DNA of 64,000 bases from an uncultured Phascolarctobacterium sp. (GTDB lineage: Bacteria; Bacillota; Negativicutes; Acidaminococcales; Acidaminococcaceae), in contig NZ_CAKPTG010000005.1 of the NCBI RefSeq assembly GCF_934190775.1, positions 62,001-126,000 of the forward strand, read 5' to 3'. The notes under the pieces are model-generated. The model was not told where the DNA came from and did not search any database. It worked only from the letters and a program-made list of their open reading frames with translations. Within the stretch, counting starts at the first letter, position 1; each line of letters starts with the position of its first letter. Made by a program: the position numbers and the translations under genes. Positions 17,873 to 27,791 of the stretch are shown piece after piece.

Positions 17873-19042
17873 ATGAACTGCTTACTGATTAAAAACGCGG
17901 ATGTCTATGCTCCGCAGCCCCTCGGAATCGTCGACCTCCTGATCATCAACGACAAAATCGCCAAAATAGGCCAACAGCTCACCGCACCGCAAGGCTTAGA
18001 CTGCCAAATTCTTGACGCCCAAAAGCGCAAGGTAGTCCCCGGTTACGTTGACCAGCACGTGCATATTATCGGCGGCGGCGGTGAATCCGGTCCCTACAGC
18101 CGTACTCCGGAAATCAACCTCAGCGAGCTGACAAAGGTTGGCATTACTACCGTAGTAGGCGTTTTAGGTACAGACGGCACCTCCAGACACAACGAAAGCC
18201 TGCTGGCGAAGGCCAGAGGCCTGACGCATGAAGGCATCACCGCGTACATGCTCACCGGCTCTTACGAAATCCCCCTGCATAACATGACCGGTGATGTGCG
18301 CCGCGATATCATCCTGATTAACGAATGCCTTGGCATCGGCGAGGTTGCTTTATCCGACCACAGAAGCTCGCAGCCTACTCGCGCGGAGCTGGAAAAGGTG
18401 CTTACGCAGGCTCGCCTGGGCGGTATGCTTTCCGGCAAAGCCGGCGTTGTGCAGTTCCACATGGGCGTAGGCAAGCGTGGCATGGATGTCTTGTTGGCGA
18501 TTGTACGCGAAACAGAAATCCCCACACGTCATTTTATCCCCACCCACGTCAACCGTGCCTTCCATCTTTTTGAACAGGCCAAGGAATTTGCCCGCTTAGG
18601 CGGTTATGTAGATATCACCTCCGGCATCAGGGAGCAGGACGGCTTCCCCGCCTGCGTGAAGCCCAGTGATGCCATCAAAATTCTTTACGAAGAGGGCGTG
18701 CCGATGGACAAAGTCACCATGAGCTCGGATGCCAACGGCTGCATGAGCGTAACGCTTCCGGACGGCAGGCAAAAGCAGCTTGCTGTATCGCCGGATTCCT
18801 TCCAGGAGGAGGTTAAGGATGCTCTGCTTGCAGGCGTTCCTACGGATGTTGTAGCAAAGGTTGTCAGCAGTAATCCTGCGCAGGCGAACGGCTTATATCC
18901 GCAAAAGGGCTGCCTGCAGCCTGACAGTGATGCTGACCTGATTATTTACAGTGACACCTATGACATAGATACTGTAATTGCCAAAGGTCAAATCATGGTG
19001 GCAGCAGGTGAAGCGCTTGTAAAAGGTACTTTTGAAAAATAA
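17873..19042 (+). CDS. iadA: Isoaspartyl dipeptidase (beta-aspartyl-peptidase)
   Basis: It hydrolyses beta-L-isoaspartyl dipeptides from damaged proteins. The 389-residue amidohydrolase has the metal-binding QHVHIIGGGGE (HxH), GSYEIP, the Ser-His of ALSDHRSSQP, THVNR and the catalytic Asp in MSSDANG. This set fits IadA rather than dihydroorotase. CGGAG lies before the ATG. Monocistronic, with a strong terminator. Confidence 0.92.
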   Translation: MNCLLIKNADVYAPQPLGIVDLLIINDKIAKIGQQLTAPQGLDCQILDAQKRKVVPGYVDQHVHIIGGGGESGPYSRTPEINLSELTKVGITTVVGVLGTDGTSRHNESLLAKARGLTHEGITAYMLTGSYEIPLHNMTGDVRRDIILINECLGIGEVALSDHRSSQPTRAELEKVLTQARLGGMLSGKAGVVQFHMGVGKRGMDVLLAIVRETEIPTRHFIPTHVNRAFHLFEQAKEFARLGGYVDITSGIREQDGFPACVKPSDAIKILYEEGVPMDKVTMSSDANGCMSVTLPDGRQKQLAVSPDSFQEEVKDALLAGVPTDVVAKVVSSNPAQANGLYPQKGCLQPDSDADLIIYSDTYDIDTVIAKGQIMVAAGEALVKGTFEK

Positions 19043-19060
19043 AAAGGGTAAGTTGTAAAA

Positions 19061-19117
19061 AAGGATTCCGCCAGACTACCTGCATCAGGTAAGCTGCGGA
19101 ATCCTTAAATTTTTTTG
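19061..19117 (+). terminator. Terminator of iadA
   Basis: AAGGATTCCGC (19061-19071) pairs with GCGGAATCCTT (19096-19106); seven T follow. Confidence 0.9.
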
Positions 19118-19138
19118 GGGAACTATGGTATTAGAAGC

Positions 19139-20842
19139 TTATATCCTCTCTGCCATAACCCTGCACCTTTTCTTATAAAAGGCAATGCCATACGCCCAAA
19201 TATCCTCACGTCCCTCATCACGCAAATATTCGTCATAATGGCGCTCATGTATCTGCTGCAAAGCTTTCGCGCACGCGCCGTCCAGCTCCGTAATCCCGCT
19301 AACGCTCTTCAGCTCAATAACAAGTCCGGCATCAGGATCATCGGTTTCTACTATTATATCAGCAAAGCCATCGCCTGCTTCCCTATTAGAACGCACCAGC
19401 CACTCAGCATTACCGATAAGCAAGCCTGCCAAAAATAAGTGATAGCTGTTTTCCCTATCCTTTGCTTGTCCCTTGATATCAAAAAGGCTGATAGTATTAC
19501 TCAAAGTCTTGTTTAAGTATCTTTCTGCTGCCTTGGCAGCACCTTTTGCTAAAGCCTGCCAAAAAAGCTCCAGCTGCTCCGTATTGGCAAAAACAGTGCG
19601 CTTAAACCAATCCTGTATTTGCAGCTTATAAACCTCTCTAACCTCCGCGTTAGGGATAACAAGCTTATAAGCACCATCCTCTGTCATGCCTGCCTGAGTC
19701 AGATAACCAGTCGTAAACAAAACGCTCCAAAGATTCTCGATATTATTATCAATCTCATCATAGGTCAAATCAAGACGCAAATGCTTTTCTATCTGCTCAC
19801 CTGCAACAAGACGCTCCAGTTCATCCCTTGTGGATTTATCTGCCTTATCCACAAAACGCTTCACTAAAGCATTGCTACTGGTGTTAATCCAGTAAGCCTG
19901 CGGCTTTGCCTGAGCATCATAGCGTAGCAAATCCACGTAATTGATTACATCCCAAGGGCAATATACATCGGCATCGCCAAAGCGGTAACCGTCATACCAT
20001 TCCTTGATTTCCGGTAAATGCTCCTCCAAATGATAGGCAGCAAGCAGCTGGCTCACCTCATCTTCAGTAAAACCAAACTGTTCATCAAAACGCGGATCAG
20101 TTATAGAAAGCACCTTAAAATTATTCATGCCGGTGAAAATGCTTTCCTTCGATACGCGCAGACAGCCTGTCAAAACAGCAAACTTCAAAAAAGGATTGCT
20201 TTTTAACGCATTGCCAAATATGCCTCTGAGCAGCGTAACCATTTCTCGGTAATAGCCATTTTGAAAGGCCTTATCCAAAGGAACATCGTATTCATCAATA
20301 AGAAGGATAGCCTGCTTATCATAATGCTTACACAAAAGTCCTGACAGCTTTTGCAAAGAGGTGACAAGGATTTTTTCATCCATAGTGCATATTCCCTCAC
20401 GCATAGCAATCAGCGCACGGTATTCATCCTTATCCTTTTCGGTAAGCTTGTCACTAGCAAGCAAAAAAGCGAAGCGTCTGGCTTCATTGGCAACTATGTT
20501 AGTAAATGCATAGCTTGCTTGCTCAAAGCTCTCGCCGTCAACTCCCTTGAGCGAAATAAACAGCACAGGGAATTTTCCAAGATACTGCTCGCAAAGCGGC
20601 TGCTTTTCAGCTATATAAAGTCCATCAAACAGAGTTCTGTCCGTACCTATTTCAAAAAAGCACTTGAGCATGCTCATATTTAAAGTCTTGCCGAAGCGAC
20701 GCGGTCTTGTAAACAGATTTACTGCGCCCCAGTTCTCCAAAAGCTGCTCAACAAGCCTTGTTTTATCAACATAATAAAATTCACTTTTGCGGATTTCTTC
20801 AAAGCTGTCTATGCCTACAGGCAGCTTTAATTGCTTAGTCAT
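19139..20842 (-). CDS. AAA-ATPase-like protein with C-terminal PD-(D/E)XK nuclease domain (DUF1703 type)
   Basis: The 567-residue protein opens with LPVGIDSFEEIRKSEFYYVDKT, typical of the AAA-ATPase-like family. A Walker A variant (RPRRFGKT, near residue 50) and Walker B (AILLIDEYD) follow. A C-terminal nuclease fold shows GDGFADIIVE and GLVIELKS. These proteins are abundant, lineage-expanded and of unknown role; a link to mobile elements or defence is often suspected. ATG at 20842 is preferred (AAGGGAG upstream); a longer frame to 20914 would start inside a RhuM-like remnant. Confidence 0.85.
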   Translation of the reverse strand: MTKQLKLPVGIDSFEEIRKSEFYYVDKTRLVEQLLENWGAVNLFTRPRRFGKTLNMSMLKCFFEIGTDRTLFDGLYIAEKQPLCEQYLGKFPVLFISLKGVDGESFEQASYAFTNIVANEARRFAFLLASDKLTEKDKDEYRALIAMREGICTMDEKILVTSLQKLSGLLCKHYDKQAILLIDEYDVPLDKAFQNGYYREMVTLLRGIFGNALKSNPFLKFAVLTGCLRVSKESIFTGMNNFKVLSITDPRFDEQFGFTEDEVSQLLAAYHLEEHLPEIKEWYDGYRFGDADVYCPWDVINYVDLLRYDAQAKPQAYWINTSSNALVKRFVDKADKSTRDELERLVAGEQIEKHLRLDLTYDEIDNNIENLWSVLFTTGYLTQAGMTEDGAYKLVIPNAEVREVYKLQIQDWFKRTVFANTEQLELFWQALAKGAAKAAERYLNKTLSNTISLFDIKGQAKDRENSYHLFLAGLLIGNAEWLVRSNREAGDGFADIIVETDDPDAGLVIELKSVSGITELDGACAKALQQIHERHYDEYLRDEGREDIWAYGIAFYKKRCRVMAERI

Positions 20843-20904
20843 TATATAACACGCTCCCTTCTGAAGCTGTTCGGGAAGTATTGAAAGGATGTCTTCATAT
20901 TCTG

Positions 20905-21054
20905 TTTTAACCATATATTCTCATCTTCATAGCGCATTTCAATGCTGTCCTATTGGTCACCCACAGAGGTAACATAGGTCAGATATTCCGCTGCGATGAA
21001 ACGGATGGTTATTTCGGCTTTGTCTTTTAGCAAGTAAAAAGCACCCTTTTTACT
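20905..21054 (-). pseudogene. Fragment of a RhuM-family gene
   Basis: One minus-strand frame reads KDKAEITIRFIAAEYLTYVT, then SVGDQ, a TAG at 20950-20952, and continues DSIEMRYEDENIWL. This resembles, from memory, the N-terminus of a large RhuM subfamily (AAEYLTYV...MRYEDENIWLTQ). The frame then runs into the leader of the AAA-ATPase gene. The stop and the missing remainder mark it as a remnant. Confidence 0.55.
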
Positions 21055-21060
21055 TTATCA

Positions 21061-22854
21061 TTATATCCAACCCTTCTTCTTAAACTCCTCAATTCGAGCT
21101 AAGTCTTCCTCTGAAGGTAATTCTGCCTTATCTTCGTCGACAGGAATATTTAAATATTCGTTGTTCCATCTATTTAAAATCTTAACTACCTCATCCGATA
21201 CACGAATGTCTCGCTTCATGATAGAGTCCACATTCCAATCCATTACATCCGAAGTTCCCATAGCATTTGTGATTCCAATCTTAGAAGTAGCATACTCTTT
21301 TTTCTTCTTCTTGAAATAGCCATTGCCTGCAACAATATTCAACTTCTTTTCAAATGGCAGCTTGTTGCCTATGTGCTCTATTTTCTCCTTTATCGTTGAA
21401 TCCGACTCTTTTGGAAAGTAGTTGGTCTGCCACTTCTGTGGGAAGATATGCTCAATCTCCCATTTTGCAGGAAGCAAATCATCTTGATGCTCATAGGCAA
21501 GCGTCTTTAAAAGCATACGCACTGTATTACGATTAGGATTCTGAATATATGGTTCCAGCTGGGGCATATCAATAACCTTAAACTCAAATGCAGGTACAAT
21601 CGAAACAACAATTGCAGAATTCAATTTCAAGATATCTGGTTTTACAGCATTGATTGTAGGTGTCATCAAATACTTTGTCATCAGCTCCATAAGTAACTTA
21701 TTCAAGAACAAAGCAAATCTTTTTTCAAAATTCACCTCATTTCTGTAGCAAACGTAGTAAATGACAACCGGATATTTCCAGAACTCATTTGGATATGAAG
21801 TCAATGTATCAAGTGTCTGCCTAATTTTTTTGTTTTTAGACCAATCTTCACCTTCTAGCTCTTCACCCTTGTTTACAACCTTCCACAGATTCAAAATCAC
21901 AAAAAGGGTATCTAAAAGTTCTGGCTTATATAAACGTTCAAATTTATTGGCTGCGTAATACTTTCTAACGCCAGGAGTAGTAGTCTTAGTATCCTTGTCC
22001 AGTGCCCGGTAATAAAACATATTGTAGTAGAAAAGCTGTTGTATACTTTCATTCGCATCTGTAGCTTGCTCATCTAACTCTTTCCAACGCTCTATAAATG
22101 CCTTTTTGGCATCCTGTTCAAGTTGGTTGTAAATCTTCGCTTTGAAAATATCCGCATCTGATAAAGGAAGACCTCTATCATTTAATGTTGAGAAAATCGT
22201 CAACGCAGTATCCTGAGTGTCAGCTTTAATCGGAAGCAAGATAGCTTGGTTCAAAAGAGCATATATAAACTGGTAAACCATCAAAGGATTCTCTTTAGAA
22301 TGCTTATCAAACAACTCTTGGAAATATCGATAATTCTTCGAATAATTGTCTTTCGCATTTTCATCAGCATTTCCAGTCTCCAAAATAGAACGTAAGATTT
22401 CATTACCATCGTTATTTACAACACGTGAATTTAAAAGAATGTTCTTGAAATCCACCGTTCCAGTGAGTTTATTGGTACGCCAGATTGTAGGCTCAATCTT
22501 TCCAATAAAATTGTTGGCCTCTGCTGTTCTCTCAGATGTTGCTGTTGCAACAAGTTTTGTATAAATAGCACGCAATAACAGAAAAAGTGATGTGATACGC
22601 TGCTGCCCATCAATTATTTCCTGCTCACCATTTTCATTTTCGTAAGAAACTACACTTCCCAAAAAATAGGAACTCTCTCTTTCTGTTCCACCACTTATAG
22701 CAGTAAACTCCCATAAATCCTCAAAGAGAGTTTCTACCTGTTCGACAGTCCAAGCATAAGGACGCTGGTATTCTGGTATAACAAACGGCTTTGATTTTCC
22801 GCTACCTAGAAGTGTCTCCACGCTTTGCTTATTAACTTCTATTGTTGTTGGCAT
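21061..22854 (-). CDS. DUF262 and DUF1524 (GmrSD-like) protein
   Basis: This 597-residue protein has the layout of GmrSD-type modification-dependent restriction proteins in one chain. The N-terminal DUF262 domain (ParB-like NTPase) shows IPEYQRPYAW near residue 30 and IIDGQQRITSLF near residue 80. The C-terminal DUF1524 HNH nuclease shows EIEHIFPQKW, IGNKL and N. GmrSD cuts glucosylated-hydroxymethyl-cytosine phage DNA; relatives such as BrxU act in phage defence. Substrate here is unknown. GGGAGG precedes the ATG. It has lower GC than the flanking housekeeping genes and no obvious partner. Confidence 0.85.
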   Translation of the reverse strand: MPTTIEVNKQSVETLLGSGKSKPFVIPEYQRPYAWTVEQVETLFEDLWEFTAISGGTERESSYFLGSVVSYENENGEQEIIDGQQRITSLFLLLRAIYTKLVATATSERTAEANNFIGKIEPTIWRTNKLTGTVDFKNILLNSRVVNNDGNEILRSILETGNADENAKDNYSKNYRYFQELFDKHSKENPLMVYQFIYALLNQAILLPIKADTQDTALTIFSTLNDRGLPLSDADIFKAKIYNQLEQDAKKAFIERWKELDEQATDANESIQQLFYYNMFYYRALDKDTKTTTPGVRKYYAANKFERLYKPELLDTLFVILNLWKVVNKGEELEGEDWSKNKKIRQTLDTLTSYPNEFWKYPVVIYYVCYRNEVNFEKRFALFLNKLLMELMTKYLMTPTINAVKPDILKLNSAIVVSIVPAFEFKVIDMPQLEPYIQNPNRNTVRMLLKTLAYEHQDDLLPAKWEIEHIFPQKWQTNYFPKESDSTIKEKIEHIGNKLPFEKKLNIVAGNGYFKKKKKEYATSKIGITNAMGTSDVMDWNVDSIMKRDIRVSDEVVKILNRWNNEYLNIPVDEDKAELPSEEDLARIEEFKKKGWI

Positions 22855-23032
22855 ATCATCTGCCTCCCTATAATATCTATCCTACTGACCACAAACTACC
22901 AAAACGCTTAATTTTTTTTATTTGTGTTTGCTTTTTCGTTTTCAAAAGGTCTATTCAAAAGGAGTATTTCAATTATTTTTCATACTGCTAATTCTGTACT
23001 TTAGTCAACAGCACCACAATTTCAGCAGTTCA

Positions 23033-23082
23033 CCGTCCCCAATCATGCTTCGCTTTCGCTCGCATTCTTGGACGGCTAACAC
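23033..23082. repeat. Palindromic hairpin in the gap between rlmD and the DUF262 gene
   Basis: CCGTCC and GGACGG close a loop that holds a nested ATGC...GCAT stem. No T run follows, so it is not an obvious terminator. The remaining part of 22855-23112 is AT-rich and shows nothing else. Confidence 0.4.
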
Positions 23083-23112
23083 ATAGCGCACACCAGCTGC
23101 TCACCGCGTCGC

Positions 23113-24483
23113 TCAGCTCCTAGTGAGCAGGGTGACGCACTCAACATGGCTCGTCATCGGGAACATATCCACCGGCTGCGCCACAATCGCCTTATATCCA
23201 TGCTGCTCCATAAACGCCAGATCACGCGCCAAGGACGCAGTATTGCAGGACACATAAACAACGCGCTCAGGCTGCACATCCGCAATCGCCGCCAGCACCT
23301 TCTGCTCGCAGCCCGCACGCGGAGGATCAACTACCACAACATCCGGACGTACGCCGCCGGCCAGCAGCTTCGGCAGCTCTACCGCCGCATCACCGCAGAT
23401 AAATTCCGCATTAGCGCATTTATTCTCTTCAGCATTCTTCTTCGCATTCTCAATCGCAGGCGCCACAATCTCAATACCATAAACCTGTTTAGCGTGACGC
23501 GCAAGATACAACGAAATCGTACCCGTACCGCAATAAACGTCCACTACGGTTTCCCTGCCGCTCAGCGCCGCAAACTCCAATGCCTTATTATACAGCTTTT
23601 CTGCCTGCTCGCTGTTCACCTGGAAGAAGGCCTGCGCGGAAATATGGAAGCTCAGGCTGCCCAGGCTGTCCTTAATCGATTCCGGTCCGTACAGCACACG
23701 CGTCTTGCTGCCCATGACCACGTTCGTCTGCTTTTTATTAATATTCTGCACTACGCTCACAAGGCCCGGAACATGGCGCTTCAGCCATTCAATTAGCACG
23801 CCGCGGTGCGGAATGTCATAGCCGGAGGTAATGATAACCGCCATCACCTCGCCGCTGTGCACGCCCACGCGTCCCATAATATGGCGCACGATTCCCTTGC
23901 CTGTCTTTTCGTCATAAGCGCTGATGTTATAATGCTGCATCCAGGTGCGCACCGTTTTCATAATCGCATTGTTCGCTTCCTTGGAAATCATGCAGGCATC
24001 CGTATCTACAACGCTGTGCGTTGCCGTTGCATAGCAGCCTATCTGCAGCACGCCTTCGGCATCCGCTGCCGCCGGGAACTGCATCTTGTTGCGGTAGCTC
24101 CATGGCTCCGCCGCCCCCAACACCGGCAATGCCTCCAACTCCAGATGTCCGATTCTGGTAAGCGCATCCTGCACCTGCTGACGCTTGCACGCCAGCTGTC
24201 CCTTATAGCTCAAATGCTGCAGCTGGCAGCCGCCGCATTCCTTGTACACCGGGCACGCAGGCTCCACACGCTCGGCAGACGCTTTGACAATCTCCTCCAG
24301 TGCACCAACTGCATAGCTTTTCTTTACCAAGGTAATTTTTACGCGCACCTCTTCCTCAGGCAGTGCTCCCTTAACGAAAACCGTAAAGCCCTCGTACTTG
24401 CCTACGCCCTCACCGCTGCTGCCAAGACCATTAATCGTTAATGTAATATTATCACCCTGTTTTACGGGAATTATCTGCTTCAT
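23113..24483 (-). CDS. rlmD: 23S rRNA (uracil-C5)-methyltransferase, RlmD/RumA family
   Basis: It methylates a 23S rRNA uridine (U1939 in E. coli). The 456-residue protein has an N-terminal TRAM domain and a [4Fe-4S] cluster motif (CPVYKECGGCQLQH). The SAM fold shows DVYCGTGTISLYLA and VDPPRAGC. The catalytic Cys is in YVSCNTASLARD. Start at 24483 (AGGTGGAAATAT before ATG) matches the TRAM onset. Related TrmFO-independent tRNA methylases cannot be excluded, as Firmicutes often carry several paralogues. Confidence 0.88.
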   Translation of the reverse strand: MKQIIPVKQGDNITLTINGLGSSGEGVGKYEGFTVFVKGALPEEEVRVKITLVKKSYAVGALEEIVKASAERVEPACPVYKECGGCQLQHLSYKGQLACKRQQVQDALTRIGHLELEALPVLGAAEPWSYRNKMQFPAAADAEGVLQIGCYATATHSVVDTDACMISKEANNAIMKTVRTWMQHYNISAYDEKTGKGIVRHIMGRVGVHSGEVMAVIITSGYDIPHRGVLIEWLKRHVPGLVSVVQNINKKQTNVVMGSKTRVLYGPESIKDSLGSLSFHISAQAFFQVNSEQAEKLYNKALEFAALSGRETVVDVYCGTGTISLYLARHAKQVYGIEIVAPAIENAKKNAEENKCANAEFICGDAAVELPKLLAGGVRPDVVVVDPPRAGCEQKVLAAIADVQPERVVYVSCNTASLARDLAFMEQHGYKAIVAQPVDMFPMTSHVECVTLLTRS

Positions 24484-24765
24484 ATATTTCCACCTGACCT
24501 TTTCGATTTTATTGCATATATATCTAATTATATCACAAAAACAGTCTGCAAAGAAACAGCAGCACACTAAGATAATGCTATGCATCAATACAAACGCTTA
24601 TCTTACGTCCTAAATAACGCTTTGCATCTTTCCGGTGATTGTGATAAGTGTGCAACATTTTCCACAAAACTATATACTTTGCATATAACATAAGCTATAA
24701 TTAAGTTAGGGACATTGAGTTTCCAGGTCTAAAAATGTTTCATTTTGCGAAAGGAGCGATGCACA

Positions 24766-25146
24766 ATGGCAGTAAAATTTTTGAAATGTTCTATTTGCGG
24801 TAATATCGTTGGCCTGATTCAGGACGGTGGCGGCGAGCTTGTCTGCTGCGGTAAGCCGATGCAGGAGCTTGTTGCCAACACAGAAGACGCAGCGCAGGAA
24901 AAGCACGTGCCGGTTATTACCACCAGCGGCAGCACAGTACGTGTTGCTGTAGGCAGCGTGGAGCATCCCATGATTGAAAAGCACTACATCCAATGGATTT
25001 ATCTGCAGACAACCCATGGCGGTCAGCGCTATATTTTAAAGCCCGGTGACAAGCCGGAGGCGGTCTTTGCACTTGCCGGCGATGCAGCTCCGATTGCTGC
25101 TTATGCATATTGCAACCTGCACGGACTGTGGGCAGCAAAGCTGTAA
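24766..25146 (+). CDS. dfx: Desulfoferrodoxin (superoxide reductase)
   Basis: It reduces superoxide to peroxide without making oxygen, an anaerobe's protection. The 126-residue protein has both iron sites. Centre I is the desulforedoxin CSIC...CC set (residues about 8-30). Centre II uses His residues in KHVPV, EHPM and EKHYI plus the C-terminal CNLHG. This is the two-iron class. AAAGGAG precedes ATG 24766. Monocistronic with its own terminator. Confidence 0.95.
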   Translation: MAVKFLKCSICGNIVGLIQDGGGELVCCGKPMQELVANTEDAAQEKHVPVITTSGSTVRVAVGSVEHPMIEKHYIQWIYLQTTHGGQRYILKPGDKPEAVFALAGDAAPIAAYAYCNLHGLWAAKL

Positions 25147-25181
25147 CAGCTAATGCCTTACACTAACAAAATATTCCTCTG

Positions 25182-25240
25182 ATAAGTGTCGGAATCTTGA
25201 TTTGCTTTAACCTGGCTCAAGACTTCCGGCACTTATTTTA
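25182..25240 (+). terminator. Terminator of dfx
   Basis: A 19-bp imperfect stem (ATAAGTGTCGGAATCTTGA with its partner ending at 25235) is followed by TTTTATTT. Confidence 0.85.
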
Positions 25241-25246
25241 TTTCGG

Positions 25247-25298
25247 GCAAAAATAAAACCAGCCTCCGATAATGCTATCTTCAATAGCATACCGGAGA
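25247..25298 (-). terminator. Terminator of the glyQS operon
   Basis: CTCCG...ATGCTAT and ATAGCAT...CGGAG form the stem; GGTTTTATTTTT follows on the minus strand. Confidence 0.8.
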
Positions 25299-25377
25299 CC
25301 GGTTAAATTACAAAAACAATCACACGAGGTCTATAACGTTAAACCTCAAGGCTTGTCCAAAAAGCACAGTGGAAGAA

Positions 25378-25596
25378 TTATTTTTCTACCCACAGGCCTT
25401 TCTCGTCTTTTTTGTAGCCGGCAAATTCGATTGCCAGCGCAGCCATAACCTTGGTTGCGTCTTTAATCTGTACGTTCAGCTCTTCTGCACGGATGAAATC
25501 ATCGTGGCACATTTCGCTGGGGTTTTTGCTGGTCAGTAAAACGTATTCGTTTTGCATTGCTACAAGTGCTTTTGCTTCTGCATTAAATTGTTCCAT
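25378..25596 (-). CDS. Small conserved-looking protein of unknown function
   Basis: The 72-residue, mostly helical and acidic product (MEQFNAEAKALVAMQNEY...) has AAGGAG before its ATG and lies 23 bp downstream of glyS, before the shared terminator. It is therefore a real operon member, but I do not recognise the family. Confidence 0.7.
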   Translation of the reverse strand: MEQFNAEAKALVAMQNEYVLLTSKNPSEMCHDDFIRAEELNVQIKDATKVMAALAIEFAGYKKDEKGLWVEK

Positions 25597-25619
25597 TAGA
25601 CTAATCTCCTTAGCTTTTA

Positions 25620-27791
25620 TTATTGTACGATAACGCTCAGGTCACCAACAGCATGGGTAATATCCTTAACTGCTGCCAACAGTGCCAGACGGTTGTTCTT
25701 CACGCGAACGTCCTCGTCCATAACCATAACGTCTTCGAAGAATTTGTTGATTGGGTCAACCAGCTTAACTGCTTCAGCCAGAACTGCAGCATAGTCATAC
25801 TTGGTTGCTGCAACCAGCACTTCCTTGCTGGCTGCCATAGCAGCATTGTGCAGAGCGCCTTCAGCTTCAACTGCAAAGAGCTGCGGGTTGATAGCGGATT
25901 CCTCTTCAATCTTCTTGCACAGGTTAGCAACACGGGTTGCAGCCTGAATCAGTGCCGGAGCCTCTGCGGAAGCAACGAAGCTGTTCAGAGCCTTAGCACG
26001 GGCAACAAGGTCAGTGAAGTCATCGTTCATCTGGTCAGCCAGAACTGCGTCAACTACGTCATAACGGATGCCCTGATCCATCAGCATGTTGCGCAGGCGC
26101 TGTTTCATGAACTCAGCAATCTGCGGTACGAGCTTTTTGGTGTCCTCAGCAGGGATATTCAGCAGGTACAGAGCGCCGGCAATAATCTTGTACAGGGACA
26201 GATGATAGTTGCCGTCAATCAGAATGTTGATGATGCCCAGAGCCTGACGGCGCAGTGCATACGGATCCTGAGAGCCGGTCGGAGCCAGACCGCGGCTGAA
26301 GGTAGCGCAGATGTTGTCCAGCTTATCAGCAATACCGGTCAGACGGCCGATATCAGTCTTCGGCAGCTCGTCACCGGCAAAGCGCGGCAGATAATGCTCG
26401 TAAATACCCAGTGCAACCTCAGGTGCTTCACCATCGAGCTTAGCATATTCGCGGCCCATAACGCCTTGCAGCTCGGTGAATTCGATAACCATGCCGGTTA
26501 CCAGGTCGCATTTGCACAGCAGTGCAGTGCGCTCCAGCTTTTCTTTGTCAACCTTGGCATTGATAGCCATAGCCAGCATATCAACAGCCTGTACCAGACG
26601 GTTGCTCTTATCATTCATATTGCCCAGGCCTTCCTGGAAGGAAACGGTTTTGAGTTTTTCCAGACGGTCAGCCAAAGATTGTTTTCTATCTTCATTGAAG
26701 AAGAATTCAGCGTCGCTCAGACGTGCACGCAGTACGCGCTCGTTACCATGAGCAACAATTTCCAGATGCTCCTTGCCACCATTGCGGACGGTGATGAACT
26801 TGTTCAACAGGGAGCCATCCTCTGCCAGTACCGGGAAGTAACGTTGATGCTCACGCATCGGGGTGATGATGCATTCCTTCGGCAGGGTGAGAAATTTCTC
26901 TTCGAATTTGCCGCACAGAGCAGTCGGCCATTCTACCAGATAGTTTACTTCCTCCAGCAGGTCTTCGTTGATTTCAGCATGACCGCCTTCAGCAATTGCC
27001 AGGTCGGTAACCTGTTGACGGATCAGCTCACGGCGAGCGTCCTGGTCAACCATAACATAGTTGTCATACATAACCTTTTCATAGGAATCAGCATCAGGGA
27101 TTTCTACAGCGCCGATAGTGCCGATAGCAGCGGAAGCTACGGCGTTCTTAGCCTTGCTCTTTACGGTGTCGAACAGAGCCTTGGCAGCATCGCCGATGGA
27201 CTCATGAGCTTTGGCGTTATCCAGAGCGGAAGGACGCAGGAAGCGATGACCGCGGCTGAATTTACCGGATTTCACGCCGGTGATTTCAACAGGGATAACT
27301 TCATCGCCGAAAAGTGCAACCAGCCAGCGGATAGGACGGACAAATTTGAATTCATGGTCTGCCCAACGCATGTTTTTCGGGAAGTTCAAGCTGGTCAGGA
27401 TATCCATTAATAAGCCAGGCAGCAAATCCTTAACCGGTTGGCCTGCCAGATGCTTAACAGCATATACATAATCATCACGAACAACGAGCTCTTTTACGTC
27501 AACGCCCTGGCCGCGAGCAAAGCCGATAGCTGCTTTGGAAGGAGCGCCGCTTACGAAAGCGATTTTTGCGGAAGGACCTTTAGCCTCAACAGTGCTGTCC
27601 TCCTGAGCCTCGGCAACGCCGCTGGCAATGAAGGTCATACGACGGGGAGTGCCATAGGTTTTAACTGCTTCGAAGGGAATGCGCAGCTCAGTCATTTTCT
27701 TTTCTGCCAAATCCTTTAATTGTGCCAGAATGGCAGGCATAAATTTCGCAGGAATCTCTTCTGTACCAATTTCAAAAAGTAATTTTTCCAT
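25620..27791 (-). CDS. glyS: Glycine--tRNA ligase beta subunit
   Basis: This is the large subunit of the bacterial alpha2beta2 enzyme, which recognises tRNA-Gly. The 723 residues start with EKLLFEIGTEEIPAKFMPA, typical of GlyS, and contain the HD-like central domain and a C-terminal DALR-type anticodon-binding region. The start overlaps the glyQ stop by 1 nt. Confidence 0.97.
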   Translation of the reverse strand: MEKLLFEIGTEEIPAKFMPAILAQLKDLAEKKMTELRIPFEAVKTYGTPRRMTFIASGVAEAQEDSTVEAKGPSAKIAFVSGAPSKAAIGFARGQGVDVKELVVRDDYVYAVKHLAGQPVKDLLPGLLMDILTSLNFPKNMRWADHEFKFVRPIRWLVALFGDEVIPVEITGVKSGKFSRGHRFLRPSALDNAKAHESIGDAAKALFDTVKSKAKNAVASAAIGTIGAVEIPDADSYEKVMYDNYVMVDQDARRELIRQQVTDLAIAEGGHAEINEDLLEEVNYLVEWPTALCGKFEEKFLTLPKECIITPMREHQRYFPVLAEDGSLLNKFITVRNGGKEHLEIVAHGNERVLRARLSDAEFFFNEDRKQSLADRLEKLKTVSFQEGLGNMNDKSNRLVQAVDMLAMAINAKVDKEKLERTALLCKCDLVTGMVIEFTELQGVMGREYAKLDGEAPEVALGIYEHYLPRFAGDELPKTDIGRLTGIADKLDNICATFSRGLAPTGSQDPYALRRQALGIINILIDGNYHLSLYKIIAGALYLLNIPAEDTKKLVPQIAEFMKQRLRNMLMDQGIRYDVVDAVLADQMNDDFTDLVARAKALNSFVASAEAPALIQAATRVANLCKKIEEESAINPQLFAVEAEGALHNAAMAASKEVLVAATKYDYAAVLAEAVKLVDPINKFFEDVMVMDEDVRVKNNRLALLAAVKDITHAVGDLSVIVQ

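Noticed and set aside
20843..20914. Upstream start for the AAA-ATPase (MVKTEYEDIL...)
   Set aside because: The extension overlaps the RhuM-like remnant in another frame, while MTKQLKLPVG matches the usual family N-terminus and has a ribosome site.
24745..24765. Upstream start for superoxide reductase (MRKERCT...)
   Set aside because: The extension covers the ribosome site AAAGGAG itself; the protein family starts at the MAVKFLKC methionine.
25623..27410. 595-codon open frame opposite glyS
   Set aside because: Antisense shadow of glyS with no recognisable motif or ribosome site.
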